DNA from: a virus
Virus record (IMG/VR): IMGVR_UViG_3300005917_000028
Coordinates: 1-20,374 of that record
Length of the DNA: 20,374 bases
Direction: 5' to 3' (one strand)
The notes under the pieces were generated by a model. The model was not told the DNA's origin, made no database searches, and saw only the letters and a program-made list of their open reading frames with translations. A program made the translations under genes and the position numbers. The first letter of the stretch is position 1. Each line of letters opens with the position of its first letter. Positions 1 through 7,609 of this stretch are shown piece after piece.

Positions 1-1
1 C

Positions 2-916
2 AAAGGCACTAAAGACAAGTATGTTCTAGGATGGACAATAGACAGTCTTACCGATTCTCTCTGGAATCATGTGCAATCCGATATTGGCGATACGCTGCAC
101 TGGAAATTTGTATCGTTGAATACAACTGATTACCGGAATAGCGGTGGTAAATACGCGACATTCGGGTACCTCCTTGGGTTTGCTGATCTGCTCAATCATG
201 AAATTTCGCACTCAATTCACGGACTGGGTGATGAGTATTGGGGGTGCTGGGGAAATCGGGACGATGTAGACCACGGTTTACTTAATATAACCAATGATGC
301 AAACCTTGACAGGTGGGACCGGTGGGTAGGATACAACGACGCCGACGCAACACTAAATATCGTGCCTTGGCATTGCGGCGTTGGTGATACTATTGGAGAT
401 ACCGTCCGGTATTATGAGGGTGCATATTACGCCGATAGCGGGCAATACCGACCGACCAACAATAGCAAAACAAACTTGACGTGGAACACTGGGTATACCG
501 TTGGGTGGAATGCAATTTGCCGAGAGAAAATCATACATGACATCTACTCCGTGGTTTCACCGGTTGATGCGATATCCGCTGATACCTCCGGGACGATTAC
601 CAAAATGGCCTTGACGGTATCGGTAATAGATACTGCGGTTATTAAAATTGACTGGTATCGCAACGATACGCTGATATTATCAGATGGTGGCGAGGTGCTA
701 CCAATCGACAGCATGCCAGCAGGCACCGGATCGTTTACGATAACAGCACATGTTTACGATGAGATAATCAGGCATAGCAATTCAACCAATGCGACGCCTG
801 ACGCTCTCGATTACATTAGAGATGGTGACACTACGGCAATGGTAGTTGATTATACTTGGACATTGCGCGCAGGCAACAAACGAAAATTATTTTTCTTTTT
901 CGGTGGGGGTAAATAA
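2..916 (+). CDS. M64-like (IgA peptidase family) zinc metalloprotease, 5'-truncated by window edge
   Basis: The frame is open from base 2, so the true start lies upstream and about 305 C-terminal residues are visible. Codons 197-238 encode HEISHSIHGLGDEY, which matches the M64 metallopeptidase signature (HExxH followed by a GLxDEY block). The two His would bind zinc and the Glu would be the catalytic base; the Asp of GLGDEY is a likely third ligand, inferred from the family. The protein is rich in Trp and Tyr after the motif, and its last ~120 residues look beta-rich and Ig-like. M64 enzymes are usually secreted or surface-exposed, but any signal peptide would be outside the window. It ends one base before a tiny ORF and 80 bases before the prohead protease, where a portal gene is often found. 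It may be cargo, a virion-bound protease, or flanking host DNA. The fold call is fairly firm; the role is unknown. Confidence 0.72.
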   Translation, partial: KGTKDKYVLGWTIDSLTDSLWNHVQSDIGDTLHWKFVSLNTTDYRNSGGKYATFGYLLGFADLLNHEISHSIHGLGDEYWGCWGNRDDVDHGLLNITNDANLDRWDRWVGYNDADATLNIVPWHCGVGDTIGDTVRYYEGAYYADSGQYRPTNNSKTNLTWNTGYTVGWNAICREKIIHDIYSVVSPVDAISADTSGTITKMALTVSVIDTAVIKIDWYRNDTLILSDGGEVLPIDSMPAGTGSFTITAHVYDEIIRHSNSTNATPDALDYIRDGDTTAMVVDYTWTLRAGNKRKLFFFFGGGK

Positions 917-917
917 G

Positions 918-1016
918 ATGAAAGACAAAAGAAAGCTTAAAAAATATAACAGAGCTATTCTCTCTAGTAAAGAGGATGGTAAGAAAGGGGCAAAATATGC
1001 CATTGTCACTCGATAG
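918..1016 (+). CDS. Possible small basic peptide (32 aa), unknown function
   Basis: An ATG lies one base after the stop of the metalloprotease, preceded at about 8 bases by a G-rich stretch (GGTGGGGGT) that could pair with the 16S anti-SD. The predicted 32-residue peptide is strongly basic, with roughly a third Lys/Arg, and has no recognisable domain. It overlaps the preferred start of the prohead protease by 20 bases, the kind of overlap that gives translational coupling. It may be a real peptide, a coupling leader, or chance; nothing beyond position and the ribosome binding site supports it. Confidence 0.35.
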   Translation: MKDKRKLKKYNRAILSSKEDGKKGAKYAIVTR

Positions 1017-2325
1017 TTTGCTTAGAGAGTTCGGCGCGATTGACGAGAATGACCTTCTAAGGAAGAGAACGGCAGGTACTGAAAAACTCGTAAAGGCAAT
1101 GACGTTTTCAGAGATGCCGCGTAGAGTGGAATTGACAGCGGACCAGTGCAAGAAACTCTGCGAAAAATCTGGTCTTCGCTACCAGACAGGATATGAAGGA
1201 AGAGTAATTGAACGAGTGACTACTACAGAGGCAGCGGACCGATACGGTGATATTGTCAGAGCGAAAGGCATTGACAATATGAATTATCGAAAAAATGCCG
1301 TGGTGCTATTCTCGCATAACCATGGCGACTTCCCTGTTGGAAAGTCAATCAAAGAATGGATCGATAAGGGTATTAATGGATGGCGCTCATGGGATTTGTA
1401 CTTTGATGATGTTATTGACCCAACTGGCAAAAGCGACCTTACTTTTCGGATGGTTGACAGTGGGGCAATGCCAGCAGGATCGATCGGGTTTATCCCTGGG
1501 AACTCCAAAGCTGATCATAACCCGGAAGAGCGCTTAAAGATGGGACTTGGGAAATATGGCGTGGAGTACTTAACTTGTGAGAAACTTGAGCATTCTGCCT
1601 GCTCCGTTCCAGCGAACCCGGAAGCACTTTCTAACTGTTTAAAATCAATCGAAGCGAAGAGGTTTAAAGCTATGTTCGGAAAATCTGATGTTGACCGTAT
1701 GGTCGCCGAGAAAATGTTGGGTGCAGAACTAGCACAAGTATTCTCGGATGTTCTCGGTGTAAAGAGGAATGTAAGCATACCGAAAGCATTTAAAGAGCGG
1801 CAGGGTGCAAATATTCTCAGGGCTTTTCCTAGTGAGCATGAAGCACGGGTAAAAGACCCGGCAGACTTTATTGATGATTCCTTTGCACGTGAAAACACTA
1901 CGGATGGCGTTGATGTCATTTCTGGTAAATTGATTGATGGCGATGAAACTATGGTTGCCCAGTCATACCGCTTTGATGCCGCGATCTTCTCAGCGGATGA
2001 AGCAGAAGATTGGCTCGCTGAGAATGAGATTGAGTATATCGATTTCAAGCCAGCGGAGGACAAAAGCGTCAAAGCGTTGCAAACGAACAACAATGTAATT
2101 GTAAACGTTGATCTCGGTGATATAATCAAATCAGTAATTGACTTGAAAGATGAAATAAAAACAGTGCAAGCGTCACTTGATTCTATTACTAAATCGTTTG
2201 AAGACAAAACGTCTGACTTCCTCGCGGCCACTCAACGTGCGCTCAACGCCTTGGAACAAAAGACAAAGTTGTCTAGTCTTTACGATCGTAAAGAAATCGA
2301 AAACGTTTTGCGCGTGCAAAAATAA
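997..2325 (+). CDS. Prohead protease (HK97 family, S78) with C-terminal extension
   Basis: This protease would digest the scaffold part of the capsid protein during head maturation. Using the ATG at 997 (GGGG six bases upstream; the in-frame ATG at 976 has its GAGG directly abutting) gives 442 residues. Residues 66-210 form the S78 core: catalytic His in LFSHNH (104-109), nucleophile Ser162 in GSIGF, and the ending LEHSACSVPANPEA (197-210), with Glu198 as probable third member. The protein is about twice the length of HK97 gp4. Residues 272-354 (starting ILRAFPSEHEARVKDP) resemble a module seen at the C-terminus of other phage head proteases. Residues 365-440 look like a coiled coil and could act as a scaffold. 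The capsid protein gene follows after 28 bases. Confidence 0.92.
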   Translation: MPLSLDSLLREFGAIDENDLLRKRTAGTEKLVKAMTFSEMPRRVELTADQCKKLCEKSGLRYQTGYEGRVIERVTTTEAADRYGDIVRAKGIDNMNYRKNAVVLFSHNHGDFPVGKSIKEWIDKGINGWRSWDLYFDDVIDPTGKSDLTFRMVDSGAMPAGSIGFIPGNSKADHNPEERLKMGLGKYGVEYLTCEKLEHSACSVPANPEALSNCLKSIEAKRFKAMFGKSDVDRMVAEKMLGAELAQVFSDVLGVKRNVSIPKAFKERQGANILRAFPSEHEARVKDPADFIDDSFARENTTDGVDVISGKLIDGDETMVAQSYRFDAAIFSADEAEDWLAENEIEYIDFKPAEDKSVKALQTNNNVIVNVDLGDIIKSVIDLKDEIKTVQASLDSITKSFEDKTSDFLAATQRALNALEQKTKLSSLYDRKEIENVLRVQK

Positions 2326-2353
2326 CTGACACTTTTTAACAAGGAGAAATGAA

Positions 2354-3673
2354 ATGCCCGTATCACAAGAGGAGCTGAAAGGAATGCTCGAAAGCTTTCG
2401 CGATGGAATCACTAGTACCATCGAAAGTAAAGCGAAGGAGCAGAATGACAAGGCCGCTGAGGAAATCACGGAACTTCGTGGGAAACTTACTGAGGCGGAA
2501 AAAGGGATTGAACACCTTACTGGAGAACTTAAAAAGAATAAGTCTTTTGGGCTTCCTGGGGTTGAAACCGAAAAAAAGGATTTTAACTGGGGGCGCTATT
2601 TTGTTGGTCTCGCAAAAAATTTCAAAGTTCAAAAAGGACTTTGTGATTCTGGTGAAGCTAAAAAGTTCTGGGACACCGAAGCATCGTTTGAGCAGCGCGT
2701 TTGTAAAGATTATGATTCGTCAACGGGTGCGAATGGTGCTTTCCTCGTTCCTCCCCAGATTTACCAGGGAGACGTCATTGATACCGTGTATGCTAATACG
2801 GCAATCATGCAAATGCCAGTGTTGAAGTTTACCGGGCTCAATTCTGATATGCCGATCCCGGTTGACAATGGCAACCTTTCCGCATACCATCTGGGAGAAA
2901 CCGAAGCCCCTGCGAAAACCTCATCTTCCTTCAAGCTCGAATGGCTCAGGCCGAAAAAGATTGGTGTTTACGTTCGCGTATCCAACAGACTTCTCGACCA
3001 AACATCGAACGCGATTGAAATGATCGTTAAGAACAAAATGGCAATGGACGCCTCCGTTGAACTTTCTCGCGGGCTTACTAATGGCTCGGGGGCTGATTCC
3101 GAAGGTAAAGGTATTCTTCAGTTCTATTCTCAGATGACCGGAACAAAGAATCTCGCGACCAACGGCGCACGCTTTTCAATTGATGACCTCGCTGGGATGA
3201 AACAATCCCTGGCAGTCGCGAATGAACTTCGTGATACGAATACCAACGGTGCGATTATGCACCCGTCAGCCTTTTGGGGTATGCTTCGCGAGCGGACAGA
3301 GATGTATTCTTCGCAGGCCAATAAAAAAGGTCAACCAACTATTGATGGAAAAATGTTGATTAGTCAATCAGACATTGAAAATGCGTTGAACTTCAAAATT
3401 CAGAGTACTACACAGATTCCTGGTACAAACGCCATTGGTACTTCGTCAACTTGTTCTAAAGTAATAGCTGGTGATTGGAGTAAATTCGTTTATGCGACTT
3501 TCCGCGATCCTATTTTTCGGGTCAGCGATGTCGCTTCGGATTCTACTGGTCGATCGGCTCTTCTTAACGACGAGTTGTTCATGGTTATGTTTCTTGAGTA
3601 CGATTGTAACTGTCTTCGTCCGTCTGCATTCAGCGGCCGTGATGGTGCAGAAACTTCCGAAGCGTCTTGGTAA
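2354..3673 (+). CDS. Major capsid protein (HK97 fold)
   Basis: The 439-residue shell protein starts at an ATG 8 bases after AAGGAG. Residues 1-62 are charged and heptad-like, matching the N-terminal delta (scaffold) domain of HK97-type capsid proteins, which the upstream protease would remove. The capsid fold begins near GANGAFLVPPQ (125-135) and continues with a GETEAPAKTSSSF stretch, the PKKIGVYVRVSNRLLD strand, a spine helix, and the GSGADSEGKGIL segment typical of the family. Position directly after the prohead protease supports the call. The cleavage site cannot be placed by eye; residues 63-120 link the two parts. No HK97-style crosslinking residues were assigned. Confidence 0.95.
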   Translation: MPVSQEELKGMLESFRDGITSTIESKAKEQNDKAAEEITELRGKLTEAEKGIEHLTGELKKNKSFGLPGVETEKKDFNWGRYFVGLAKNFKVQKGLCDSGEAKKFWDTEASFEQRVCKDYDSSTGANGAFLVPPQIYQGDVIDTVYANTAIMQMPVLKFTGLNSDMPIPVDNGNLSAYHLGETEAPAKTSSSFKLEWLRPKKIGVYVRVSNRLLDQTSNAIEMIVKNKMAMDASVELSRGLTNGSGADSEGKGILQFYSQMTGTKNLATNGARFSIDDLAGMKQSLAVANELRDTNTNGAIMHPSAFWGMLRERTEMYSSQANKKGQPTIDGKMLISQSDIENALNFKIQSTTQIPGTNAIGTSSTCSKVIAGDWSKFVYATFRDPIFRVSDVASDSTGRSALLNDELFMVMFLEYDCNCLRPSAFSGRDGAETSEASW

Positions 3674-3718
3674 TCGTAGTTAAACAAAGTAAATTAACAT
3701 AAGACAAGGAGCAAAAAA

Positions 3719-4180
3719 ATGAGTCAATTAGGAATGGGTAATATCAGCGAAGGGATCCTCGCTACTGTAGCGTTCCCGCCAACGCAGCTCGCTGCGGCAA
3801 CGATTTACTACAATGGGCAATCGATAACGACTGGTGCCGGGATTGGATTTGACACACAGAACTTTGATGATTGCCTATGTGCAGTTAATATCGGCGTGGT
3901 GCAGGGTGCCGTTGCAACACTTTCAAATACTATTCTTGAGAGTGACACGGACAACCCGACTGAAGCAACCGCGATCGCTTTGGCAACATTTTCTTTTCGT
4001 GCAGTGTCAGCAACACCAGTTCAGGAAACCGGCCGTGTCGCTTGTAAAGACACAAAACGGTATTTGTTCCTGAAGACCGAAACTCAGGGCGCTCCACTCA
4101 CTGCGCAATTTAGTGCTATGTGGGTTGGCGGTACGCCGAGGTCACAGGCTACTGCGCAACAGACCGTGTTCGATGTTTAA
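3719..4180 (+). CDS. Probable head decoration / minor capsid protein
   Basis: This 153-residue protein has an AAGGAG ribosome binding site about 8 bases upstream. It is Ala/Thr-rich with beta-like alternation and no membrane segment. The order YYNGQSITT, then GIGFDTQNFDDCLCAVNIG, then TLSNTILESDTDNPTEA, then KRYLFLKTETQGA, and a short Gly/Pro end resembles a family of small phage proteins coded just after the capsid gene and thought to decorate the head surface. A strong hairpin terminator follows 8 bases after the stop, which would let this gene and the capsid gene be expressed above the downstream genes, as fits proteins needed in hundreds of copies. Decoration is inferred from position, size and this resemblance. 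Confidence 0.6.
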   Translation: MSQLGMGNISEGILATVAFPPTQLAAATIYYNGQSITTGAGIGFDTQNFDDCLCAVNIGVVQGAVATLSNTILESDTDNPTEATAIALATFSFRAVSATPVQETGRVACKDTKRYLFLKTETQGAPLTAQFSAMWVGGTPRSQATAQQTVFDV

Positions 4181-4187
4181 TTAACTG

Positions 4188-4218
4188 GGGGGAGGGTGGT
4201 TTCGCCCTCTCCCTTTTT
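4188..4218 (+). terminator. Rho-independent terminator after the decoration gene
   Basis: GGGGGAGGG (4188-4196) pairs with CCCTCTCCC (4205-4213) over nine base pairs, eight Watson-Crick and one G-U, with an eight-base loop and TTTTT (4214-4218) immediately after. It sits in the short gap between two same-strand genes. It probably terminates only part of the transcripts, since the downstream late genes have no promoter I can see. Confidence 0.82.
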
Positions 4219-4233
4219 ACAAAGGAAAATAAG

Positions 4234-5073
4234 ATGATTCAATTGACGTCATACGAGCGAATGAGACGATATATATGTTCTACGGCTGGTAATGCCTTAA
4301 CAGATACAAAGGCGCAAAAGCAGATGATCGTCAACTGGATCATGGCGTCGTCGAAACAGATTGAAACCTTTTTAGGTCGCTGGTTAAAGATAGATTCGTA
4401 TACAGAGTATTTTGACACGGTAAGCGAGCGAGATTCTTACTTTTTTGCTCATGGTTACCCCATTACATCGTTGACAGATGTATACTTAGATTCGAGCGGG
4501 AATTTTTCTGGTGCTGAGGGTGAAATTGATAGCTGTATCGTAGGGAAAAATGGCGATTCGATTATTTTGCCAATTCAACCGGGCACTCGTGGTTTTAAAA
4601 CAATCCGTGCAAGGTATCTCGGTGGGCTTGCTTATAACGGGGTTCGGTCTACGTTTACGATAGGTAGCGTTGTCGGGACTTGGATCGTTGGAAGTTTTGC
4701 CAGCGGTGGGACTTCGGAGGCGGTCGGAATCGTAAAATCCGTATCGACTACGTCGATGGTCGTTGAAGTTCTATATGGGATATTTGAAGCCGGAGAGAGT
4801 TTAACAGAGTATACAGATGAGGATTTGACGATCTCCGACGCCACGGCGACCTTGGTAACTGTTGACCAAAGGTCGCTCGTAGAAACATACCCTGACATTG
4901 TGCGCGCTGCGGAGATCCAGGTACGTCACTATTGGAAACATAAAGACGACTTTGAATTGTCAAGTACATCCAAGGACTCCACGAATCAAAGGCAATCCAG
5001 CGCGCAGGATCGTTCACCACTAACCCCGGAAGCGATGTCAATACTTACACCGTACAGGCGGTTGACAATATGA
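4234..5073 (+). CDS. Head-tail connector (HK97 gp6 / SPP1 gp15-like) with inserted beta module
   Basis: The ATG at 4234 has AAAGGA about 8 bases upstream. A longer in-frame start at 4120 would overlap the decoration gene and run through the terminator, so I reject it. The 279-residue product has a helical N-terminus with an IETFLGRW motif (43-50), then YPITSLTDVYLD (75-86) and IRARYLGGLAY (124-134). A C-terminal helix begins YPDIVRAAEIQVRHYWKHK (219-237), and the protein ends LTPEAMSILTPYRR. This order is that of connectors that bind below the portal. Residues 141-207 are an extra beta-like module (TIGSVVG, SGGTSEAVG, GIFEAGESLTEY) of the kind that recurs in phage structural proteins. The stop overlaps the next start (ATGA). 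Confidence 0.75.
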   Translation: MIQLTSYERMRRYICSTAGNALTDTKAQKQMIVNWIMASSKQIETFLGRWLKIDSYTEYFDTVSERDSYFFAHGYPITSLTDVYLDSSGNFSGAEGEIDSCIVGKNGDSIILPIQPGTRGFKTIRARYLGGLAYNGVRSTFTIGSVVGTWIVGSFASGGTSEAVGIVKSVSTTSMVVEVLYGIFEAGESLTEYTDEDLTISDATATLVTVDQRSLVETYPDIVRAAEIQVRHYWKHKDDFELSSTSKDSTNQRQSSAQDRSPLTPEAMSILTPYRRLTI

Positions 5074-5690
5074 GTGACGCATCGTTAAAATCTAACATAG
5101 CAGAAATTATTGCTAAATGGAAAAAGAAGCCAGCGCTTTTAAAGCGTGCTATGGAAAAAGGTTTGATGGATGGCATGCGGCAATTTGAAGGGCAAAGGAT
5201 TATTAAAGAGCAATTGTCAGGAAGAAAATCATCGGGGTACGGTTTAAAAAGTGGATCGGGTATCGCAAGGAATTCAATTAATGTTTATAGTCGATACGAC
5301 GGGGATGGCTTGGTTGCATGGATAGGTGTCGGATCAAATGCATGGTATTTAAAAGTACACCAGCATTACAAATTTGATGGGTATATCAAGCCGAGGAATG
5401 CTGGTGCATTGGCAATCCCAATCAATCCAGCGGCAAAGGGCAGAAGCCCAAGAGATTTCGGTGGCTCGCTCGTGTTCATCAAACGACCGGGAAAAGCACC
5501 ATTACTTATACGTAAAGTGACAAAAGGTAAAAAGCAAACGCTGAACCGTGAAGATATTATGTTCGTATTGAAGAAAAGAGTGTATATACCGAAAAGACTT
5601 TATTTTTTTGAGGAGTTCAGAACTTATGGAAAACAAATGATAACTAATCAAATTTACAATAGAATAAAGGAAGCTGCAAATGCCGAGTAA
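5070..5690 (+). CDS. Neck / tail-completion protein (HK97 gp10-like)
   Basis: This 206-residue basic protein starts in an ATGA overlap with the connector gene. It has an N-terminal amphipathic helix with many Lys/Arg (1-50), then WIGVGSNAWYLKVHQHYKF (about 84-102) and KPRNAGALAIPI (about 106-117). That region matches the central part of HK97-gp10-type and virion-morphogenesis proteins, where a conserved His-rich segment and an ALAIP strand are usual. The size is somewhat above the usual 130-180. Its place after the connector and, once the glycosyltransferase cassette is set aside, before the tail terminator is the standard position for a protein at the head-tail junction. Its last 11 bases overlap the first cassette gene. 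Confidence 0.68.
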   Translation: MSDASLKSNIAEIIAKWKKKPALLKRAMEKGLMDGMRQFEGQRIIKEQLSGRKSSGYGLKSGSGIARNSINVYSRYDGDGLVAWIGVGSNAWYLKVHQHYKFDGYIKPRNAGALAIPINPAAKGRSPRDFGGSLVFIKRPGKAPLLIRKVTKGKKQTLNREDIMFVLKKRVYIPKRLYFFEEFRTYGKQMITNQIYNRIKEAANAE

Positions 5691-6339
5691 AAAAATCATT
5701 TCGTTTGCTTTATGGGGATCAAACCCCCTCTATGTTGACGGTGCGGTTTGGAATGCTGAGCACAGTAAGGAATTTTACCCTGATTGGATCTGTCGATTTT
5801 ACCATGATGATACAGTGCCAATCCCCGCGTTGGAAAGAATCGCAGCCACTGGCGCGGAAATGCGATTAATGTGCGAAACTACGGATGTTCTCGGAATGTT
5901 TTGGCGTTTTCACCCGATGTTTGATGATGAGGAAATTGAGCGGTTTATCGTCCGTGATACTGATTCAAGGGTAAGTGCGCGTGAAGTAAAGATGGTTGAC
6001 GAATGGGTTGAAAGTGGGAAACCTTTTCATATCATCCGCGATTGTGAAAGCCATGGTACTTCAATTCTCGGCGGTACTTGGGGAGCGATACCCGGATGTA
6101 TAGAAAACTTTGAGATGAAAATTGGTTTATGGTTCGCGCAAGCGTACCCTGATCCGAATAATCCTCGAGGTTTATTCCACGGGTCCGATCAATTATTTTT
6201 GCACCAGTACGTTTGGCCTGTTATAAAGAAAAATCATCTAGGGCATGTTCGCGCAGATATGCCACAGCTTAAATATTCAGGTGATGAAATTGAAGTATCA
6301 ACGCCCGATGATGGGCATTACGTTGGGATGGTTTGCTAA
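5680..6339 (+). CDS. GT-A-type glycosyltransferase-like protein (first cassette gene)
   Basis: This 219-residue protein starts at an ATG inside the neck gene, preceded at about 6 bases by AAGGAAG. The N-terminus (ISFALWGSNPLYVDGAVWNA) and a YPDWICRFY strand resemble nucleotide-sugar-binding GT-A proteins found in viruses and some bacteria. The decisive block is FIVRDTDSRVSAREVKMVDEW (89-109): RDTDSR provides a DxD motif for metal and nucleotide sugar. It is followed by FHIIRDCESHG (116-126), then GGTWG (131-135), and a GSDQLFL segment near the C-terminus that could carry the catalytic Asp. No membrane segment or signal peptide is seen, so it should act in the cytoplasm. The donor sugar and acceptor are unknown. 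Its stop overlaps the next start (TAATG). Confidence 0.68.
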   Translation: MPSKKIISFALWGSNPLYVDGAVWNAEHSKEFYPDWICRFYHDDTVPIPALERIAATGAEMRLMCETTDVLGMFWRFHPMFDDEEIERFIVRDTDSRVSAREVKMVDEWVESGKPFHIIRDCESHGTSILGGTWGAIPGCIENFEMKIGLWFAQAYPDPNNPRGLFHGSDQLFLHQYVWPVIKKNHLGHVRADMPQLKYSGDEIEVSTPDDGHYVGMVC

Positions 6340-7079
6340 TGAAAAATAAAACAATATGCCTGATGGTTCCTACGTACAAAAGAATACCGCGTCTTATGTC
6401 TTTTGTGAACAGTGCAATTGACATGGCAAATGATGTTAACAACCTTCGTTTTAGCTTTTGCGTTAATATCAAGGATGAAGAAACTATCGATTTCCTCCAC
6501 GCGTACCCATGGCCTAACACGGATCATTACGAAGTTATACTTGAAGAAACTCGGCAACCAAACCTTGCGCTGTACTTTAACAAGATGTATGAAGAAACAA
6601 AGTTTACGGATTCGATAGTTACCGAACTCGGTGACGACATGGTATTTATGACCAAAGGCTGGGATTCCAGGGTACTACAAATCATTGAAGTAAGCAATGG
6701 GTACGGTATCGTTTATTGTAATGATAACTACGTAGCGCAAGAAAAGTGTTGTGTTAATATGTTTATCACTCGTCAATTAGTCGAGATAACTAAAAAACCT
6801 TTTATGTGCAAAGCATTTCATGCTGACATGATAGACCAGGTTTGGACTATGGTTGGTATGATGACTGGTTTACTTAGATACCAGGCTGATATCATTATAC
6901 AGCACAATCATGCTACAAAAGAGGATAAAGACAAATGGGACGAAACATTCCAGCGACTTGCACCGATACAAAACATAGCGAGGTCAAAAGATAATCAGAA
7001 GTACTGTTTGTCTTACGCTTCACTTTGTGCAAAAAATATTATTGATCATGGAGTGGGCACGTGGAACACATTATCTTAA
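6339..7079 (+). CDS. GT2-like glycosyltransferase
   Basis: I choose the ATG in the TAATG overlap at 6339 over a TTG six bases upstream, giving 246 residues. The N-terminus ICLMVPTYKRIPRLMSFVNSA is the first strand and helix of GT2/GT-A enzymes (VPTYKR is a typical nucleotide-binding start). LALYFNKMYEETKFTDSIV leads into ELGDDMVFM (96-104), whose Asp pair is in the position of the DxD metal site. A later CVNMFITRQLVEI, then AFHADMIDQVW, fits the acceptor-side region with a catalytic acidic residue. No membrane helix is apparent. It belongs to the same family group as several glycosyltransferases carried by phages. Sugar and target cannot be read from the sequence. Confidence 0.62.
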   Translation: MKNKTICLMVPTYKRIPRLMSFVNSAIDMANDVNNLRFSFCVNIKDEETIDFLHAYPWPNTDHYEVILEETRQPNLALYFNKMYEETKFTDSIVTELGDDMVFMTKGWDSRVLQIIEVSNGYGIVYCNDNYVAQEKCCVNMFITRQLVEITKKPFMCKAFHADMIDQVWTMVGMMTGLLRYQADIIIQHNHATKEDKDKWDETFQRLAPIQNIARSKDNQKYCLSYASLCAKNIIDHGVGTWNTLS

Positions 7080-7609
7080 GTATACTGATTTGCCATTTAG
7101 AATCTCGCGAGGAATTACTTGCTCCCCTGCTTGCGGAACTTGAAAAGCAAGCTGAGGGGGACCATGTAGAAATAAATGTTATAAGTGATAATGGCGAGAT
7201 AACAATAGGAAAAAAACGAAACGATCTTTTACTCACAGCGAAAGGAGAGTATATCGCGTTTATTGATGATGATGACTGGGTATCTCCTGACTATATTTCA
7301 AGCATCATAACCGCACTTGAAACGAAGCCGGATTGCGTTGGGATAGAGGGCACGATGCAAACCAATCTTGGTGATGCGGTATTTAAGCATTCTATTGATT
7401 ACCAGGGGTGGTACACTGGCGCTGACGCTTACTACAGGACACCAAACCACCTCAATCCGGTGAAACGCCAGATCGCGTCAAAGATTGGCTTTCCCGATTT
7501 GATGTTTGGTGAGGATAGAAGATATTCCGAAAAGTTAAGAAAAGATTTGCATACTGAAGTTTATATAGATCATCCCATATACCTCTATAGAAAAGAGTTT
7601 CCAGTATGA
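7061..7609 (+). CDS. GT2 family glycosyltransferase (GTG start)
   Basis: The frame opens after a stop at 7043 and offers only GTG at 7061, with GGAG seven bases upstream, so GTG is the start; the gene overlaps the previous one by 19 bases. The 182-residue protein is a compact, clear GT2 enzyme: KKRNDLLLTAKGEYIAFIDD (51-70) continues as DDW, giving the DDDD metal-binding site at 69-72. VSPDYISSI follows, then HLNPVKRQIASKIGFPDLMF and GEDRRYS, where the ED would supply the catalytic base. It lacks any C-terminal membrane region, so it is a soluble enzyme of about minimal length. Among the cassette genes this is the most secure glycosyltransferase call. Acceptor unknown. Confidence 0.85.
   Translation: MEHIILSILICHLESREELLAPLLAELEKQAEGDHVEINVISDNGEITIGKKRNDLLLTAKGEYIAFIDDDDWVSPDYISSIITALETKPDCVGIEGTMQTNLGDAVFKHSIDYQGWYTGADAYYRTPNHLNPVKRQIASKIGFPDLMFGEDRRYSEKLRKDLHTEVYIDHPIYLYRKEFPV

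Noticed and set aside
1515-2231. Long reverse-strand open frame of 238 residues
   Set aside because: It lies opposite the prohead protease, has Ser-rich low-complexity content, no ribosome binding site, and is explained by the codon pattern of the real gene.
2403-2825. Forward 140-residue frame rich in Arg and Lys within the capsid gene
   Set aside because: It overlaps the capsid protein entirely in another frame, has no ribosome binding site and shows no domain.
4120-4233. Extended N-terminus of the head-tail connector from an ATG at 4120
   Set aside because: It overlaps the decoration gene by 61 bases, runs through the hairpin terminator, and has no ribosome binding site; the ATG at 4234 has one.
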